Positions 36,301-45,451 are shown, numbered from the stretch's first letter. The stretch is 64,000 bases of DNA from Sinorhizobium americanum (GCF_001651855.1 NZ_LNQC01000049.1:310001-374000), one strand, 5' to 3'. Numbers and translations are program-made. The notes: generated by a model from the sequence alone, not told the origin.

Positions 36301-36978
36301 CGGGCGGCGGTGCTCTATGTCTTCCGGGTGCTGGTCGAGGCGGACATCCCGATGAATGCCGGCTGCCTGAGGCCGATCCGCATCGTTATCCCGGAAGGCA
36401 CGATGCTTTCGCCGCGCTATCCGGCGGCCGTCGTGGCCGGCAATGTCGAGGTCAGCCAGGCGGTGACCAATTGCCTGTTTGGCGCCGTCGAAGCCCAGGC
36501 CGCGGCGCAAGGGACGATGAACAACCTGACCTTCGGCAATGCCGACTACCAATATTACGAGACGATCTGCTCCGGCGCGCCGGCGGGGCCAGGCTACAAC
36601 GGCGCCGACGCGGTCCACACCCACATGACCAATTCGCGCCTCACCGACCCGGAGATCCTCGAGACGCGCTTTCCGGTGGTGCTCGAGGATTTCCATATCC
36701 GCAAGGGTTCCGGCGGCCGCGGCAAATGGTCGGCCGGCGACGGCACGCAAAGGACGATCCGAGCCCGCGAGCGGCTGGATTTCGCCATCCTGTCCGGCCA
36801 CCGCCGCATCCGTCCCTTCGGGCTGAAGGGCGGCGAACCGGGCGAACTCGGCCGCAATCATGTCCGGCGCAATGACGGCCGGATCGAAGAATTCGCCGGC
36901 TCTGCGCATACCGTGCTCGAGACGGGCGAGGCCTTCACGGTGGTGACGCCGACCGGTGGCGGTTACGGGAAGGCTTGA
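33370..36978 (+). CDS. 5-oxoprolinase / N-methylhydantoinase family, HyuA-HyuB fusion
   Basis: The 1202-aa protein starts at ATG 33370 after GAGGAGAG. It begins with the Hydantoinase A/acetone-kinase-type ATP site ([14 protein letters not shown]), includes [12 protein letters not shown] and [10 protein letters not shown], and from about residue 696 continues as Hydantoinase B ([20 protein letters not shown], then [11 protein letters not shown]). The full-length fusion is typical of ATP-dependent 5-oxoprolinases (5-oxoproline to glutamate), while separate A and B chains are typical of N-methylhydantoinases and acetone carboxylases. The divergent MarR gene suggests induced catabolism. 5-Oxoprolinase is the best guess; a hydantoin substrate cannot be excluded. 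Confidence 0.87.
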   Translation: MAARWDFWVDRGGTFTDVIGRDPEGRLHALKVLSENPGAYRDAAVHGIRLHLGLSASEPVPAGLIGEVRMGTTVATNALLERKGERLALVTTRGFRDALRIGYQERKKIFATEIIKPEALYSEVVELDERVLADGTVEKGLNEAVARRELEALKANGYRAVAIVFMHAYRFPEHEAAVARIARELGFEQVSVSHEVSPLVKYVGRGDTTVIDAYLSPVLGRYVAQVSEELDVARSGARLMFMMSSGGLTAADLFQGKDAILSGPAGGVVGLARTGEAAGFGRVIGFDMGGTSTDVAHFDGEYERAFETEVAGVRVRAPMMLIHTVAAGGGSVLHFDGERFRVGPDSAGANPGPACYRNGGPLAVTDANVMLGKLMPEFFPALFGPQQNLPLDVETVHARFAALAAEIGDGRSPEEVADGFIRIAVANMVEAIKKISVQRGYDVTRYALNCFGGAGGQHACLVADALGMTRILLHPMSGLLSAYGMGLADIRSTRQKALGVAHDDAAPQALAGLGADLQAECLAELDAQAVGRDRIRTHLRAHVRYAGTDTVLAVEAPFPKIDDATRLRAEFETLHRRRFGFVAENKPLVIDAVEVETVGGGAAQMETDGLVTASGEAAVSRRTRFYSQGAFHDAPVALRAEIKPGETLTGPAVVVEANQTIVIEDGWQAELTARDHIVLTRIKPLPARTAIGTKADPVMLEIFNNLFMSIAEQMGVTLQNTAYSVNIKERLDFSCAVFDNRGNLVANAPHMPVHLGSMDASVATAIRENPVIHPGDVFLINAPYNGGTHLPDLTVCTPVFDDAGRAIRFWVASRGHHADVGGISPGSMSPLATNIEEEGVYIDNFKLIDRGRFSEAELERLLTGARYPVRNILQNVNDLKAQVAANAKGVAELKKMIAQFGDDVVEAYMGHVQDNAAESVRRVLDQLRDGEFSYEMDQGCRIVAKITIDRERREATVDFTGTSAQRADNFNAPEPVTRAAVLYVFRVLVEADIPMNAGCLRPIRIVIPEGTMLSPRYPAAVVAGNVEVSQAVTNCLFGAVEAQAAAQGTMNNLTFGNADYQYYETICSGAPAGPGYNGADAVHTHMTNSRLTDPEILETRFPVVLEDFHIRKGSGGRGKWSAGDGTQRTIRARERLDFAILSGHRRIRPFGLKGGEPGELGRNHVRRNDGRIEEFAGSAHTVLETGEAFTVVTPTGGGYGKA

Positions 36979-37098
36979 AACGGCGGGTTCGGGTAGCAGA
37001 TGCCACCACCGGCAACGGACCACTTGCGCCAACAGCAGTCGCACGGCGAGACACCGATCAGCGGCCAGGATCGACCTCAGCGGACTTCGGTTAGAAAA

Positions 37099-37374
37099 TC
37101 ACTCACGGTTTCGGCGATGAAAGTCGTGATCCAAGTCTTTCCAGACGTAGAAGCCATTCCAGACACCGCGCCAAATCGACAATAGTCCGAGCGACTCGGT
37201 GTTTATGATCTGAGAAGTTGAACTCTTACCATGTGAGGGATCGCTTCTTTCCACCAAAAGACCGATGAGGGCCCCAACCCACCAGGCGATAATGAAGATA
37301 GCCGCAATGTTCCAGTAATACACGACTGCTGCGAGACAAATCATCAAACACGATCTGTAGATATTGAGCTTCAA
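37099..37374 (-). CDS. Small AT-rich membrane protein, unknown
   Basis: A possible 91-aa protein starting at TTG 37374 with AAAGAGAG before it. Residues about 10-42 are two hydrophobic helices (LMICLAAVVYYWNIAAIFII), followed by a polar tail with SLGLLSIWRGVWNGFYVWKD. The base composition is markedly lower in GC than the neighbours, which suggests recent acquisition. I do not recognise it, and it could be a chance frame, though the amphipathic layout argues for a real membrane protein. Confidence 0.45.
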   Translation of the reverse strand: MKLNIYRSCLMICLAAVVYYWNIAAIFIIAWWVGALIGLLVERSDPSHGKSSTSQIINTESLGLLSIWRGVWNGFYVWKDLDHDFHRRNRE

Positions 37375-37702
37375 AATGCGACTCTCTTTAGACGAGTGGC
37401 TAACCTATCTAGATATTTGCTCGGATTGACAATTGCGAAAAGGGCCGACACACATAAAAACATACTCGCCATCGAAACACTCGACAGGTCTCCTTCCCAC
37501 CACGGCAACCTCAGCATCCAAAGGGCCGAGGTCCGCTTCGGGCCGACAGGAGACGGAAAACCCCTCGACCGCGATGCGCCAACAGCGGATGAACCACGAA
37601 GTGACTAGGCGCACCGAAACAATACAATCAGGAGATATGGGTGACATGGTTTGCCTGCCGATATAATGGTGCGCAAGCGAACCGACGGATAGAGGGGCCT
37701 TC
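37375..37702. other. Intergenic stretch of lower GC
   Basis: About 330 bases between the small membrane ORF and the acetyltransferase gene. I see no supported gene, hairpin or repeat. Together with the small ORF it forms a low-GC patch of some 600 bp. Confidence 0.4.
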
Positions 37703-38194
37703 ATGTCTCCGCAGATCAAGACCAACGTGCGCGACGACGCCTTTGCGGTGCGGCGCACTGTCTTTATAGACGAGCAGGGCTATGAGAATGAGTTCGACGG
37801 CATCGACGACCACCCTTCCTGCGTACACGTGACGCTTTATATCGATGGCGAGCTGGCCGGGTGCTCACGCCTGTTCCCCGAGCTACTGGAGCGCGCACTT
37901 GCGCCTGAGAGTCCTCAGTCGCCCACATGCATGTTCGACGAGGGCGTGACGGCAGGGGAGAAGTACCTGCTGGGCCGCGTAGCCGTGATGCCGGCGTTTC
38001 GCCGCCGGGGTTTGGCGAGTGTGATCATTGCCGCGAGCGACGAGGCCGCGCGCGAGGCCGGCGCCAAACTGGTGAAGTTGCATGCCCAGGAATATGCGCA
38101 CGATCTGTACGCCAAGCAGGGCTATACGCAGATCAGCGATGTTGACTGCGAGGACGAGGGCCAGCCGCACCTTTGGATGGCCAAGCGACTGTGA
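37703..38194 (+). CDS. GNAT family N-acetyltransferase
   Basis: The 163-aa enzyme starts at ATG 37703 after GAGGGG. Acetyl-CoA-binding motif A is YLLGRVAVMPAFRRRGLASV, with the R/Q-x-x-G-x-G/A loop as RRRGLA. The N-terminal AVRRTVFIDEQGYENEFDG resembles the ElaA-like/YjcF-type branch. It transfers an acetyl group to an unknown amine or protein. No operon partner. Confidence 0.88.
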   Translation: MSPQIKTNVRDDAFAVRRTVFIDEQGYENEFDGIDDHPSCVHVTLYIDGELAGCSRLFPELLERALAPESPQSPTCMFDEGVTAGEKYLLGRVAVMPAFRRRGLASVIIAASDEAAREAGAKLVKLHAQEYAHDLYAKQGYTQISDVDCEDEGQPHLWMAKRL

Positions 38195-38431
38195 TCTCGA
38201 GAGCAGCAGATCAGACATTACGTGTCCCCCACTCCTCCGTGTCCACCGTAGGCAACTTCAACAGAGGCGAGCGGGCGCGCAGGTGACGCATAGGGCCGAA
38301 CGCCGACATTCGACTTAATGAGCGCAAACTCCAAAAGCCTGCGTACTCCAACCAGCACGATCTCGAGCATGCAATGTCGGAATCTCGTTTAGCCAATCGT
38401 CTTCAAGACGGACAAGCTATGGAGAACAACA

Positions 38432-39079
38432 ATGGCCATCACCATTACCGCCTTTGAACGCTCGCCCGATCGCGGCAAGGGTCTGGCGCGTGACATGCGC
38501 GTTCGCTGGGCGCTCGAGGAAGTGGGCGAACCTTACGAGGTACGGCTGCTTTCGTTCAAGGCGATGAAGGAACCCGCGCATCGCGCGCTTCAGCCTTTCG
38601 GGCAGATTCCGACCTATGAAGAAAGCGACCTCGCTTTGTTCGAGTCGGGGGCGATCGTGTTCCATATCGCCGAGCGCCATGCCGGCCTGCTGCCGGATGG
38701 CGCGAACGCCCGGGCGCGCGCGATCGCCTGGATGTTCGCCGCGCTCAACACGGTCGAGCCGCCGATCTTCGACCGTGCCCTCGCCACGATCCTCGAGCGC
38801 GACGAGCCTTGGTACGAGGGGCGCCTGCGTCTCCTCGAGGACAGCATCCGCAAGCGGCTAGGCGACCTTTCCAGGCACCTTGGCGAGGCCGACTGGCTCG
38901 ACGGTGGGTTCAGCGCCGGTGACCTCTTGATGGTGACGGTGCTGCTCAGGTTGAAAGGATCGGGAATACTGGAGGAATACCCGAACCTCTCCGCCTATGT
39001 CGCCCGCGGCGAGGCGCGGCGCGCATACAAGCGGGCTTTCGCCGCTCAGTTGGCGGTTTTCAACGCATCGTCCGGCTAA
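38432..39079 (+). CDS. Glutathione S-transferase family protein
   Basis: A 215-aa protein with an N-terminal thioredoxin-like domain (FGQIPTYEESDLALFESGAI, containing the cis-Pro and the Glu-Ser of the glutathione site) and a helical C-terminal domain. The N-terminal SPDRGKGLARDMRVRWALEE has an insertion compared with classic GSTs and no obvious catalytic Ser/Cys. ATG 38432 follows TATGGAGAA. Role unknown; detoxification or dehalogenation are typical. Confidence 0.87.
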   Translation: MAITITAFERSPDRGKGLARDMRVRWALEEVGEPYEVRLLSFKAMKEPAHRALQPFGQIPTYEESDLALFESGAIVFHIAERHAGLLPDGANARARAIAWMFAALNTVEPPIFDRALATILERDEPWYEGRLRLLEDSIRKRLGDLSRHLGEADWLDGGFSAGDLLMVTVLLRLKGSGILEEYPNLSAYVARGEARRAYKRAFAAQLAVFNASSG

Positions 39080-39209
39080 CAAAGGCCCGCTCTCGTAACG
39101 CCCGAGAATCCGCTAGGAAGAGGGCGGGTTGGAGGGACAGGCGGCGGAACGCACTGCCATCGGCAGGCTTTGGGCTTTCGAAGCGTACGGCTCCCGGCAA
39201 GGGGTCTGC

Positions 39210-39760
39210 ATGCGCTTCCCTGCAGTTCTTTCGATTGGTCTCGCCATCGCTTTGGCGGGGTGCGCTCAGGTAGCGGAGAAGGCGGAGAAAGCCGCCAACC
39301 GCTCTTTCACCAGCTATGCGCTCGGCAAGCCTTATGCCGAATCGCCAATCTCGGCCAATCGCCAATGGCGCGGCTTTCCGGCTCGGATGCGACCTTCGGG
39401 CCCCTGATCGGTGAGACGCGGCTTGCGGACGGCATGACGATCTACCGGCATATGGCGCCCAGCGCCGAGACCCAGACGGGCACGAATTTCGCCGGCCTGG
39501 TCGGCAGCTCCACGCTTTCGCAGAACAATCGGCTTTCCTACTTCCTGGTCGGCACCGACGGCATCGTCAAGGACTGGGCGACAGGTTCGGTTCAGGGCCG
39601 CGCCAGCGACTGCGTGCAATATATCGGCGGCATCATCAACGGCTGCAACGACATGCGGCAGCTGCAGGCCTCGCGTGAGCTCTACGACATGCGGGTGACG
39701 ACCAAGGCCGGCCAGCCCTTTTCCAGCTGGGGCGAAGCGGCCGCGCCTGTTGTGAACTGA
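39210..39760 (+). pseudogene. Lipoprotein gene broken by a 17-bp near-duplication
   Basis: ATG 39210 opens a lipoprotein signal (MRFPAVLSIGLAIALAGCAQ, lipobox LAGC). This frame stops early at 39405-39407. The rest of the protein continues in another frame from about 39366 (MARLSGSDATFG) to the stop at 39760, with RLSYFLVGTDGIVKDWATG and Cys pairs. AATCGCCAA occurs at 39340-39348 and again at 39357-39365. Deleting one 17-nt copy joins the frames smoothly (KPYAESPMARLSGSD). So an insertion of 17 bases explains the break. Confidence 0.75.
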
Positions 39761-39771
39761 TCGCGCCTGCA

Positions 39772-39797
39772 GACGCCGCGTGATTCCACCCGGCGTC
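39772..39797. terminator. Hairpin between convergent lipoprotein and pepT genes
   Basis: GACGCCG (39772-39778) pairs with CGGCGTC (39791-39797) around a 12-nt loop, between two convergent genes. No T-run. Confidence 0.45.
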
Positions 39798-39805
39798 AAT
39801 ATGCG

Positions 39806-41038
39806 CTAGCTCCGCTCCGCCCAGACCTTCGCCAGTTCGACGATCGTCTTTACCGCCCGTTCCATGTCCTGGCGGCTCACCCATTCGAGCGGCGAGTGGA
39901 AGGCGTGGCCGCCGGCGAAGAGGTTGGCGGAAGGCAGGCCCATGAAGGACAGGCGCGATCCGTCCGTGCCGCCGCGGATGCTGCCGCGCACCGGGGTCAT
40001 GCCGGCGCGGCGGATCGCTTCCAGCGCATGCTCGACGATCTCCGGGTGGCGGTCGAGGATCGTCTTCATGTTGCGATATTGCTCCTTGACCTCGAAGCTA
40101 TAGCCGGAGCCCGGATAGTCCTCGAGGACGCGCCGGACCAGCTGGTCGAGCATCGCTTCCTTGGCGGCGAGGCCGGCCTCTTCGAAGTCCCGGACGATGA
40201 AGCTCAAGGTTGCCCTTTCCATCGAGCCGGTGAGCCCGGTCGGATGGACGAAGCCCTCGCGGCCGGCAGTCGTCTCCGGCGCCATGTCCTTCGGCAGCCC
40301 CGCGACGATCGCCGACGCGATCTTGATGGCGTTTTCCATTTTACCCTTGGCGAAGCCCGGATGGATGGCGACGCCGTGGATGGTGATGTCGACGCTGTCG
40401 GCCGAAAAGGTCTCGTCCTCGATATGGCCGGCGGTCTCGCCGTCGACCGTATAGGCGAACTCGGCACCGAGTGTTTCAAGGTTGACCTTGTCGACGCCGC
40501 GGCCGATCTCCTCGTCGGTCGTGAACAGCAGCTTGATCGTTCCGTGGCGGATGTCCGGATTGTCGATGAGCTGCTGGGCGGCGGTGACGATCTCGGCGAG
40601 GCCGGCCTTGTCGTCAGCGCCGAGCAGCGTCGTGCCGTCGGTGGTGATGATGTCATTGCCGATCTGGTCGGCGAGCGTCGGATTGTTGATGACGCGGATC
40701 ACCTGCTGCGGATCGCCCGGAAGCCTGATATCGCCGCCGGCATAGTTTTGGACGATCTGCGGCTTGACGTTCGTGCCAGTGAAATCCGGCGCCGTATCCA
40801 TGTGCGAGCAGAAGCAGATCACCGGCACCGCCTTGTCGACGTTGGACGGAATGGTCGCGTAGACATAGCCGTGCTCGTCGAGATGGGCGTCGGCAAGCCC
40901 GATCTCCAGCAATTCCTCGACCAGCAGGCGGCCGAGCGTTTTCTGTTTTTCGGTGGAGGGCTGCGCCGGCGACTTCGGGTCCGACTGGGTATCGATGACG
41001 ACGTAGCGCAGGAAACGGTCGGTGACGGTGTCGGCCAT
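39806..41038 (-). CDS. pepT: Peptidase T (tripeptide aminopeptidase)
   Basis: The 410-aa M20 metallopeptidase removes N-terminal residues from tripeptides in the cytoplasm. All metal ligands and catalytic residues can be seen: FCSHMDTAPDF (His, Asp), LLGADDKAGLAEI (bridging Asp), TTDEEIGRG (catalytic and metal Glu), then YTVDGETAGHIEDETF (Asp) and near the end GGHAFHSPLEW (His). ATG 41038 with GGAG before. Standing alone; convergent with the lipoprotein gene. Confidence 0.95.
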   Translation of the reverse strand: MADTVTDRFLRYVVIDTQSDPKSPAQPSTEKQKTLGRLLVEELLEIGLADAHLDEHGYVYATIPSNVDKAVPVICFCSHMDTAPDFTGTNVKPQIVQNYAGGDIRLPGDPQQVIRVINNPTLADQIGNDIITTDGTTLLGADDKAGLAEIVTAAQQLIDNPDIRHGTIKLLFTTDEEIGRGVDKVNLETLGAEFAYTVDGETAGHIEDETFSADSVDITIHGVAIHPGFAKGKMENAIKIASAIVAGLPKDMAPETTAGREGFVHPTGLTGSMERATLSFIVRDFEEAGLAAKEAMLDQLVRRVLEDYPGSGYSFEVKEQYRNMKTILDRHPEIVEHALEAIRRAGMTPVRGSIRGGTDGSRLSFMGLPSANLFAGGHAFHSPLEWVSRQDMERAVKTIVELAKVWAERS

Positions 41039-41270
41039 GGCGAGCTCCAGGAATGCATCGATCGCCGATCGCTATAGCCTGCGCGGCCGCCGGGGTGAAT
41101 TGATTTTCGTCTTGCCGGTGCGTTTGCCGGACCGGTCGACCGGAGGTTACGAGCTTTTGCTGGCGGCCGGGGCACAACGGGGGCATGATCGTCAAGGTAG
41201 CGGCGACGCAGGCCGCTCCGCACGACCATGCCAAGATGCAAGAACGGAAAACCCCCTTGAGGAGGATACG

Positions 41271-41480
41271 GTGAGCGGACACGTCTACAAGAAAGTCGAA
41301 CTGATCGGAAGTTCCCCGAACTCGATCGACGAAGCCATCGAAACGGCGATTTCGCGGGCTTCTAAAACCATGCGGAACCTCGACTGGTTCGAGGTGGATC
41401 AGGTTCGTGGACAGATCGTCAATGGCGAAGTCGCCCACTATCAGGTGGTGATGAAGGTCGGCTTCCGCATCGACGACTGA
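41271..41480 (+). CDS. Dodecin family flavin-binding protein
   Basis: This 69-aa protein starts at GTG 41271 behind a perfect GAGGAGG. The sequence VYKKVELIGSSPNSIDEAIE and WFEVDQVRGQIVNGEVAHYQ is typical of dodecin: small subunits form a hollow dodecamer that stores and buffers flavins. The conserved Trp that stacks on the isoalloxazine is present (NLDWFEV). Confidence 0.93.
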   Translation: MSGHVYKKVELIGSSPNSIDEAIETAISRASKTMRNLDWFEVDQVRGQIVNGEVAHYQVVMKVGFRIDD

Positions 41481-41502
41481 AGGGCGCGGGAGAGGGAAGT
41501 TT

Positions 41503-41537
41503 GCCGGTGGGCCGTCCATTTCGTTCGGCCCACCGGC
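41503..41537. terminator. Hairpin between convergent dodecin and MFS genes
   Basis: GCCGGTGGGCCG (41503-41514) and CGGCCCACCGGC (41526-41537) form a perfect 12-bp stem around an 11-nt loop, suited to stop transcription from both sides. Confidence 0.7.
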
Positions 41538-41553
41538 GTTCTGACGGTAAGGC

Positions 41554-42735
41554 TCAAGCGGCCTGCGGGGCGGCGGTAGAACGCCGATCCAGTGCCCCGC
41601 TCCAAAGCGTCAGCAGCAAGGCGACGGATACGAGTACGGCACCGACCCAGGGCGTTGCGCCAAGCCCGAGGGCGGAATCGACCACCCGCCCGCCGAGCCA
41701 GGCGCCGAGGGCGATGCCGAGGTTGAAGGCGGCGATGTTGAGCGCCGAGGCGACCTCCACGGCGCCGGGGCGGTGCTCCTTGGCCAGCTGGACGACATAG
41801 AGCTGCAGCCCCGGAACATTGGCGAAGGAGAGGAAGCCGAGCGCAGCCAGCGTAACGAGCGTCGGCACCGGCGAAGTCGCCGTGAAGGAGAAGGTGAGGA
41901 GCACCAAAGCCTGGAGGAGAAAGAGGCCGGCAAGCGCCTTCACCGGATTGGCATTGGCGACCCGACCTCCGGCGATGTTGCCGACGGCGATGGCGACGCC
42001 GTAGAGCACCAGGATCAGGCTGACGCTTTCGGCCGAGAAGCCGGTGATCTGCTCAAGGATCGGCGCCAGATAAGTGAAAGCGACGAAGGTGCCGCCATAA
42101 CCGAGCGCGGTCATGGCGAAGACGATCAGCAGGCGGCCGGAGGAAAGCACGCGGAGCTGATCGACGAGCCTTGCCGGGGCGGTCCTGGAAAGCGTCCTCG
42201 GCAACAGCGCCGCCACGGCGAGAAAGGCGATGACGCCGAGCGCCACAACCGCCCAGAAAGTGGTGCGCCAGCCGAAGATCTGACCGATATGGGTGCCGAT
42301 CGGCACGCCGGTGACGATCGCCACGGTCAACCCCATGAACATCATGGCGATCGCCGAGGCGCGGCGGTTTTCCGCCACGAGATCGGCGGCAATCGTCGAG
42401 CCGACCGAGAAGAACACGCCATGCGCGAAGGCCGAAAGCACCCGGGCGGCGAGCAGCATTTCATAGCTCGGCGAAAGTGCGGCGGCCGTATTGCCGGCGA
42501 TGAACAGCGCCATCAGGCCGAGGAGCAGCGGCTTGCGCTCGATCCGGCCGGTAAGCGCGGTGAGGATGGGTGCGCCGAAGGTGACGCCGAGCGCATAGAC
42601 GCTGACGATCAGGCCGGCGAGCGGCAGGGTGATTGCGAGGTCGGCCGCGACCGTCGGCAGCAGGCCGACGATGACGAATTCGGTGGTGCCGATCGCGTAG
42701 GCCGCGATCGTCAGGGCGAAGATGGCTAAAGGCAT
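41554..42735 (-). CDS. MFS transporter, arabinose-efflux (AraJ/YdhP-like) group
   Basis: The 393-aa inner-membrane protein has 12 helices, beginning MPLAIFALTIAAYAIGTTEF, with the motif-A-like loop TGRIERKPLLLG. The TTEFVIVGLLPTVA sequence is typical of the AraJ/YdhP/NepI-like exporters. Substrate unknown. ATG 42735 is selected because the family starts right before this first helix; the frame stays open to 42879 but without a site. Confidence 0.85.
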   Translation of the reverse strand: MPLAIFALTIAAYAIGTTEFVIVGLLPTVAADLAITLPLAGLIVSVYALGVTFGAPILTALTGRIERKPLLLGLMALFIAGNTAAALSPSYEMLLAARVLSAFAHGVFFSVGSTIAADLVAENRRASAIAMMFMGLTVAIVTGVPIGTHIGQIFGWRTTFWAVVALGVIAFLAVAALLPRTLSRTAPARLVDQLRVLSSGRLLIVFAMTALGYGGTFVAFTYLAPILEQITGFSAESVSLILVLYGVAIAVGNIAGGRVANANPVKALAGLFLLQALVLLTFSFTATSPVPTLVTLAALGFLSFANVPGLQLYVVQLAKEHRPGAVEVASALNIAAFNLGIALGAWLGGRVVDSALGLGATPWVGAVLVSVALLLTLWSGALDRRSTAAPQAA

Positions 42736-43205
42736 GGCAAGTCCGTTTCCGCCTCCGTTCGGAAAGGGAAGGAGGCTTGAAGAGGCGTTGAGGTGATGGT
42801 CTTTCGCAGTGCAATATGCAGGCGGCGCGCCGCTCCGATAAGGCGCGGGCCTGTCGAAACGCCTGTGAATGAAATTCATGAATGAAGGTCAGATGGGCTT
42901 ACGGATCATGGGCCGGCTGGGCTTGGAGCGGAACCCGATCGGATGGAAACGGCGTCAGTCGGGAGCGTTTGACACCCCCCTTTGCCTTGCCGGGCATCTC
43001 CCCACAAGGGTGGAGATTGGCAAGTGGCAACGTCCCCCCACCGAGTATCCAATGCATGGGCTTTAAAGGTGCTTTCGGCAACGCACGCTGGCGTGGGGCA
43101 GAGCGGCGCTTCGAGCCGATCTCCCCACCTGTGGGGGAGATGCCCGGCAGGGCAGAGGGGGGTACCTCCGACCGCCGCAACGCTTCAGCCGGATCGGGCC
43201 TTGCA
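42736..43205. other. Intergenic stretch containing a large palindromic element
   Basis: The 470 bases between the MFS gene and the flavoprotein gene hold no supported gene. The right part (42975-43162) is the repeat described separately. The left part contains short GC-rich frames only. Confidence 0.5.
42975..43162. repeat. Palindromic intergenic element (RIME-like), well-preserved copy
   Basis: The ends are long imperfect inverted repeats: left CCCCCCTTTGCCTTGCCGGG (42975 onward) followed by CATCTCCCCACAAGGGTGG, right GGGGGAGATGCCCGGCAGGG (43133 onward) followed by CAGAGGGGGG. Each end holds its own small hairpin (CTCCCCACAAGGGTGGAG; CTCCCCACCTGTGGGGGAG). The degenerate copy at 3731-3891 has the same core. 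Elements with such palindromic, GC-rich ends are scattered between genes in rhizobia. Confidence 0.75.
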
Positions 43206-44426
43206 CTAGCCGCGTGCCAGCCACCCCTCGATGCCGCGCGCCGCGGCGCGTCCGGTCGCAAGGCAGGCGGTCAGCAGATAGCCGCCGGTCGGCGCCTCCC
43301 AGTCGAGCATCTCGCCGGCGGCGAACAGGCCGGGAAGCGCCTTCAGCATGTAGTGGTCGTCGATCTGATCGAGACCGATGCCGCCCGCCGCGGAAATCGC
43401 CTCGGCGATCGGCCGCGGCCGGAGGAGCGGGATGGGCAGGGCCTTGATCGCGGCCGCTAGCCGCGCCGGGTCGGCCTTGGGGGCCTCCGGCATGAGTTCG
43501 CGCAAGAGCGCCGCCTTGACGCCTTCGAGCCCGGCGGCCTTTCTGAGGCGATTGGAAAAGCTTGCCTTGCCGTCTTGGCGAGCGAGGTCGCGCGTCAGGC
43601 GGTCCAGGCTTCGGCCCGGCGCGAGATCGAGCGTAAGAAAAACCTTACCATCCCGTTCAAGCCGATCGCGGAGAGCCGCCGCGTGGGGGTAGATGAGGCT
43701 GCCTTCGACGCCGTGGCGGCTCACCACGAATTCACCCTGAAAGGCGCCGGCCTCGGACGAGGCGATCACGGATTTCAAGGGTTCGCCGGCAAAGCGTTCG
43801 AAAAACGCCGCGCTCCAGGCGACGTCGAAGCCGCAATTGGCGGGGCGAAACGGGCGGATGTCCACGCCTCTTTCGCTCAGCCAAGGCACCCAGGCGGCGT
43901 CGGAGCCGAGCCGCGGCCAGCTTGCACCGCCGAGCGCCAGCAGGGCCGCGTCCGGCTGGACGATCTTCTGCCCCTCCGGCGTCTCGAGGAGATAACCGTC
44001 TTCGGCAAAGCCCAGCCAGCGATGGTGCGTCAGGAGCGTGACACCCTGCGCCTCCAGCCGGCGCAGCCAGGCGCGTAAGAGCGGCGAGGCCTTCATCGCC
44101 TTTGGAAAGACGCGGTCCGAGGAGCCGACGAAGGTCTCGGTGCCGAGCCCTGCCGCCCAGGCCCGCACGTCGTCCGGCATGAAGGCGTCGAGGGCCGGGC
44201 GCAGTCGATCGGAGGCGGCGCCGAAGCGGGTGGTGAAGCGGCGATAGTCCTCGGCATGGGTGATGTTAAGACCGGACTTGCCGGCGAGCAGGAACTTGCG
44301 GGCGGCGGTCGGCATCGCCTCGTAAATCGTCACCGCAAGACCGGCCGCGGATAGCAGCTCGGCCGCAATCAGGCCGGCCGGACCGCCGCCGATGATGGCG
44401 ACCTCTTTTCGCTCAGCTGGCTTCAA
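43206..44426 (-). CDS. FAD-dependent flavoprotein of the HI0933/BaiN family
   Basis: A 406-aa protein with the Rossmann FAD motif VAIIGGGPAGLIAAELLSAA, the family segment RKFLLAGKSGLNITHAED, an inserted substrate-like domain, and the end FAGEMLDWEAPTGGYLLTAC (here described by FAAGEMLDWEAPTGGY). Its enzymatic reaction is unknown in most members. The start is TTG 44426, whose TG overlaps the TGA of thuR (TTGA), with GGAAG before it. It is thus translationally coupled to the thuR gene, although no functional link to disaccharide use is known. Confidence 0.87.
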   Translation of the reverse strand: MKPAERKEVAIIGGGPAGLIAAELLSAAGLAVTIYEAMPTAARKFLLAGKSGLNITHAEDYRRFTTRFGAASDRLRPALDAFMPDDVRAWAAGLGTETFVGSSDRVFPKAMKASPLLRAWLRRLEAQGVTLLTHHRWLGFAEDGYLLETPEGQKIVQPDAALLALGGASWPRLGSDAAWVPWLSERGVDIRPFRPANCGFDVAWSAAFFERFAGEPLKSVIASSEAGAFQGEFVVSRHGVEGSLIYPHAAALRDRLERDGKVFLTLDLAPGRSLDRLTRDLARQDGKASFSNRLRKAAGLEGVKAALLRELMPEAPKADPARLAAAIKALPIPLLRPRPIAEAISAAGGIGLDQIDDHYMLKALPGLFAAGEMLDWEAPTGGYLLTACLATGRAAARGIEGWLARG

Positions 44427-45451
44427 GACTGTGCTTCCGCTGGCGCGGGTCCGGTTGATTCGCGCAGGATCAGTTCGACCGGCCAGAGCTCTTGGATCTC
44501 CTCCGCCGCCCGGCCGCCCAGGAGTTGCAGGACGAGATCCGCCGACCGCGCCCCGGCCGCGCGCATCGACGAGCGCGTCGCCGACAGCGACGGAACCATG
44601 TTCTCCGCCGTCAGATAGGGAAACACGTCATCATGAGCGATTACCGAGATGTCCTTGCCGACGACGAGGCCGCGCGACCTGACCGCCCGATAGACGCCGA
44701 GCGCCGTCATCATCGAGCCGGCGACGAAGGCGGTCGGCCGCGGCGCCTGTTCGAGGAAGGCCCGGGCATAGCGAAAGCCGAGCTCGTCGGTGAAGTGGTC
44801 GTGGACGAGGAGCCGGGGATCGAAGGCAATGCCGCGTTCCTGCAGCGCGTCGCGGTAACCCTTGTCTCGATGCAGCGAGAAGGTCCGGCCGTGCCGTCCG
44901 TTGATCATCGCGATGCGCCTGTGGCCGAGGTCTATCAGATGCGAGGTGGCGCGACGGATGGCTGTCTCGTTGTCGATGTCGAGCCAGGCGTGCGGCACGT
45001 CGGTCTCGGAGCGGCCGTGCACCAGGAACGGGAAGCCGAGCTCGTGCAGCAGGGCAATGCGCTCGTCGTTCGGCTTCGGCGAATGGACGATCACCGCATC
45101 GACCCGGCCGCTGGTCGCCAGCCTGCTGTAAAGCGATACTTCGTCGGTGGAGTCGCGATCCGCCGTCGGGCTGACGAGGATATCGATGTCCTCACCGTCG
45201 AGCCGCTCGGCCATGCCGCTCATATATTCGGCGAAGTGGAATTCGCCGGTCCGGCCCATGACCACGCCGATTGCGCCGGCGCGACCGGTGACGAGGCGCA
45301 CCGCGTTGATATTGGGGCGATAGCCGAGCCGCACGGCCTCTTCCGCGACGCGTTTGCGGGTCTTCTCGCTGACTTCCGGATAGCCGCTGAGCGCGCGGCT
45401 GACCGTCGTCGGCGAAAGCCCCAGTTGGCGGGCGAACTCCTTGAGCTTCAT
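44423..45451 (-). CDS. thuR: LacI family regulator of the trehalose/disaccharide operon
   Basis: The 342-aa protein has the HTH MKLKEFARQLGLSPTTVSRA and the hinge LVTGRAGAIGVV, followed by a sugar-sensing domain (EFHFAEYMSGMAERLDGEDI, WLDIDNETAIRRATSHLIDL, SVIAHDDVFPYL). It is divergent from thuEFGKAB by 364 bp, the arrangement known for ThuR in rhizobia. It should repress the operon until trehalose or a related disaccharide enters. The downstream flavoprotein overlaps its stop codon. Confidence 0.88.
   Translation of the reverse strand: MKLKEFARQLGLSPTTVSRALSGYPEVSEKTRKRVAEEAVRLGYRPNINAVRLVTGRAGAIGVVMGRTGEFHFAEYMSGMAERLDGEDIDILVSPTADRDSTDEVSLYSRLATSGRVDAVIVHSPKPNDERIALLHELGFPFLVHGRSETDVPHAWLDIDNETAIRRATSHLIDLGHRRIAMINGRHGRTFSLHRDKGYRDALQERGIAFDPRLLVHDHFTDELGFRYARAFLEQAPRPTAFVAGSMMTALGVYRAVRSRGLVVGKDISVIAHDDVFPYLTAENMVPSLSATRSSMRAAGARSADLVLQLLGGRAAEEIQELWPVELILRESTGPAPAEAQS

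Noticed and set aside
43214-43692. Short plus-strand frames over the flavoprotein gene
   Set aside because: Arg/Ser/Ala-rich antisense shadows.
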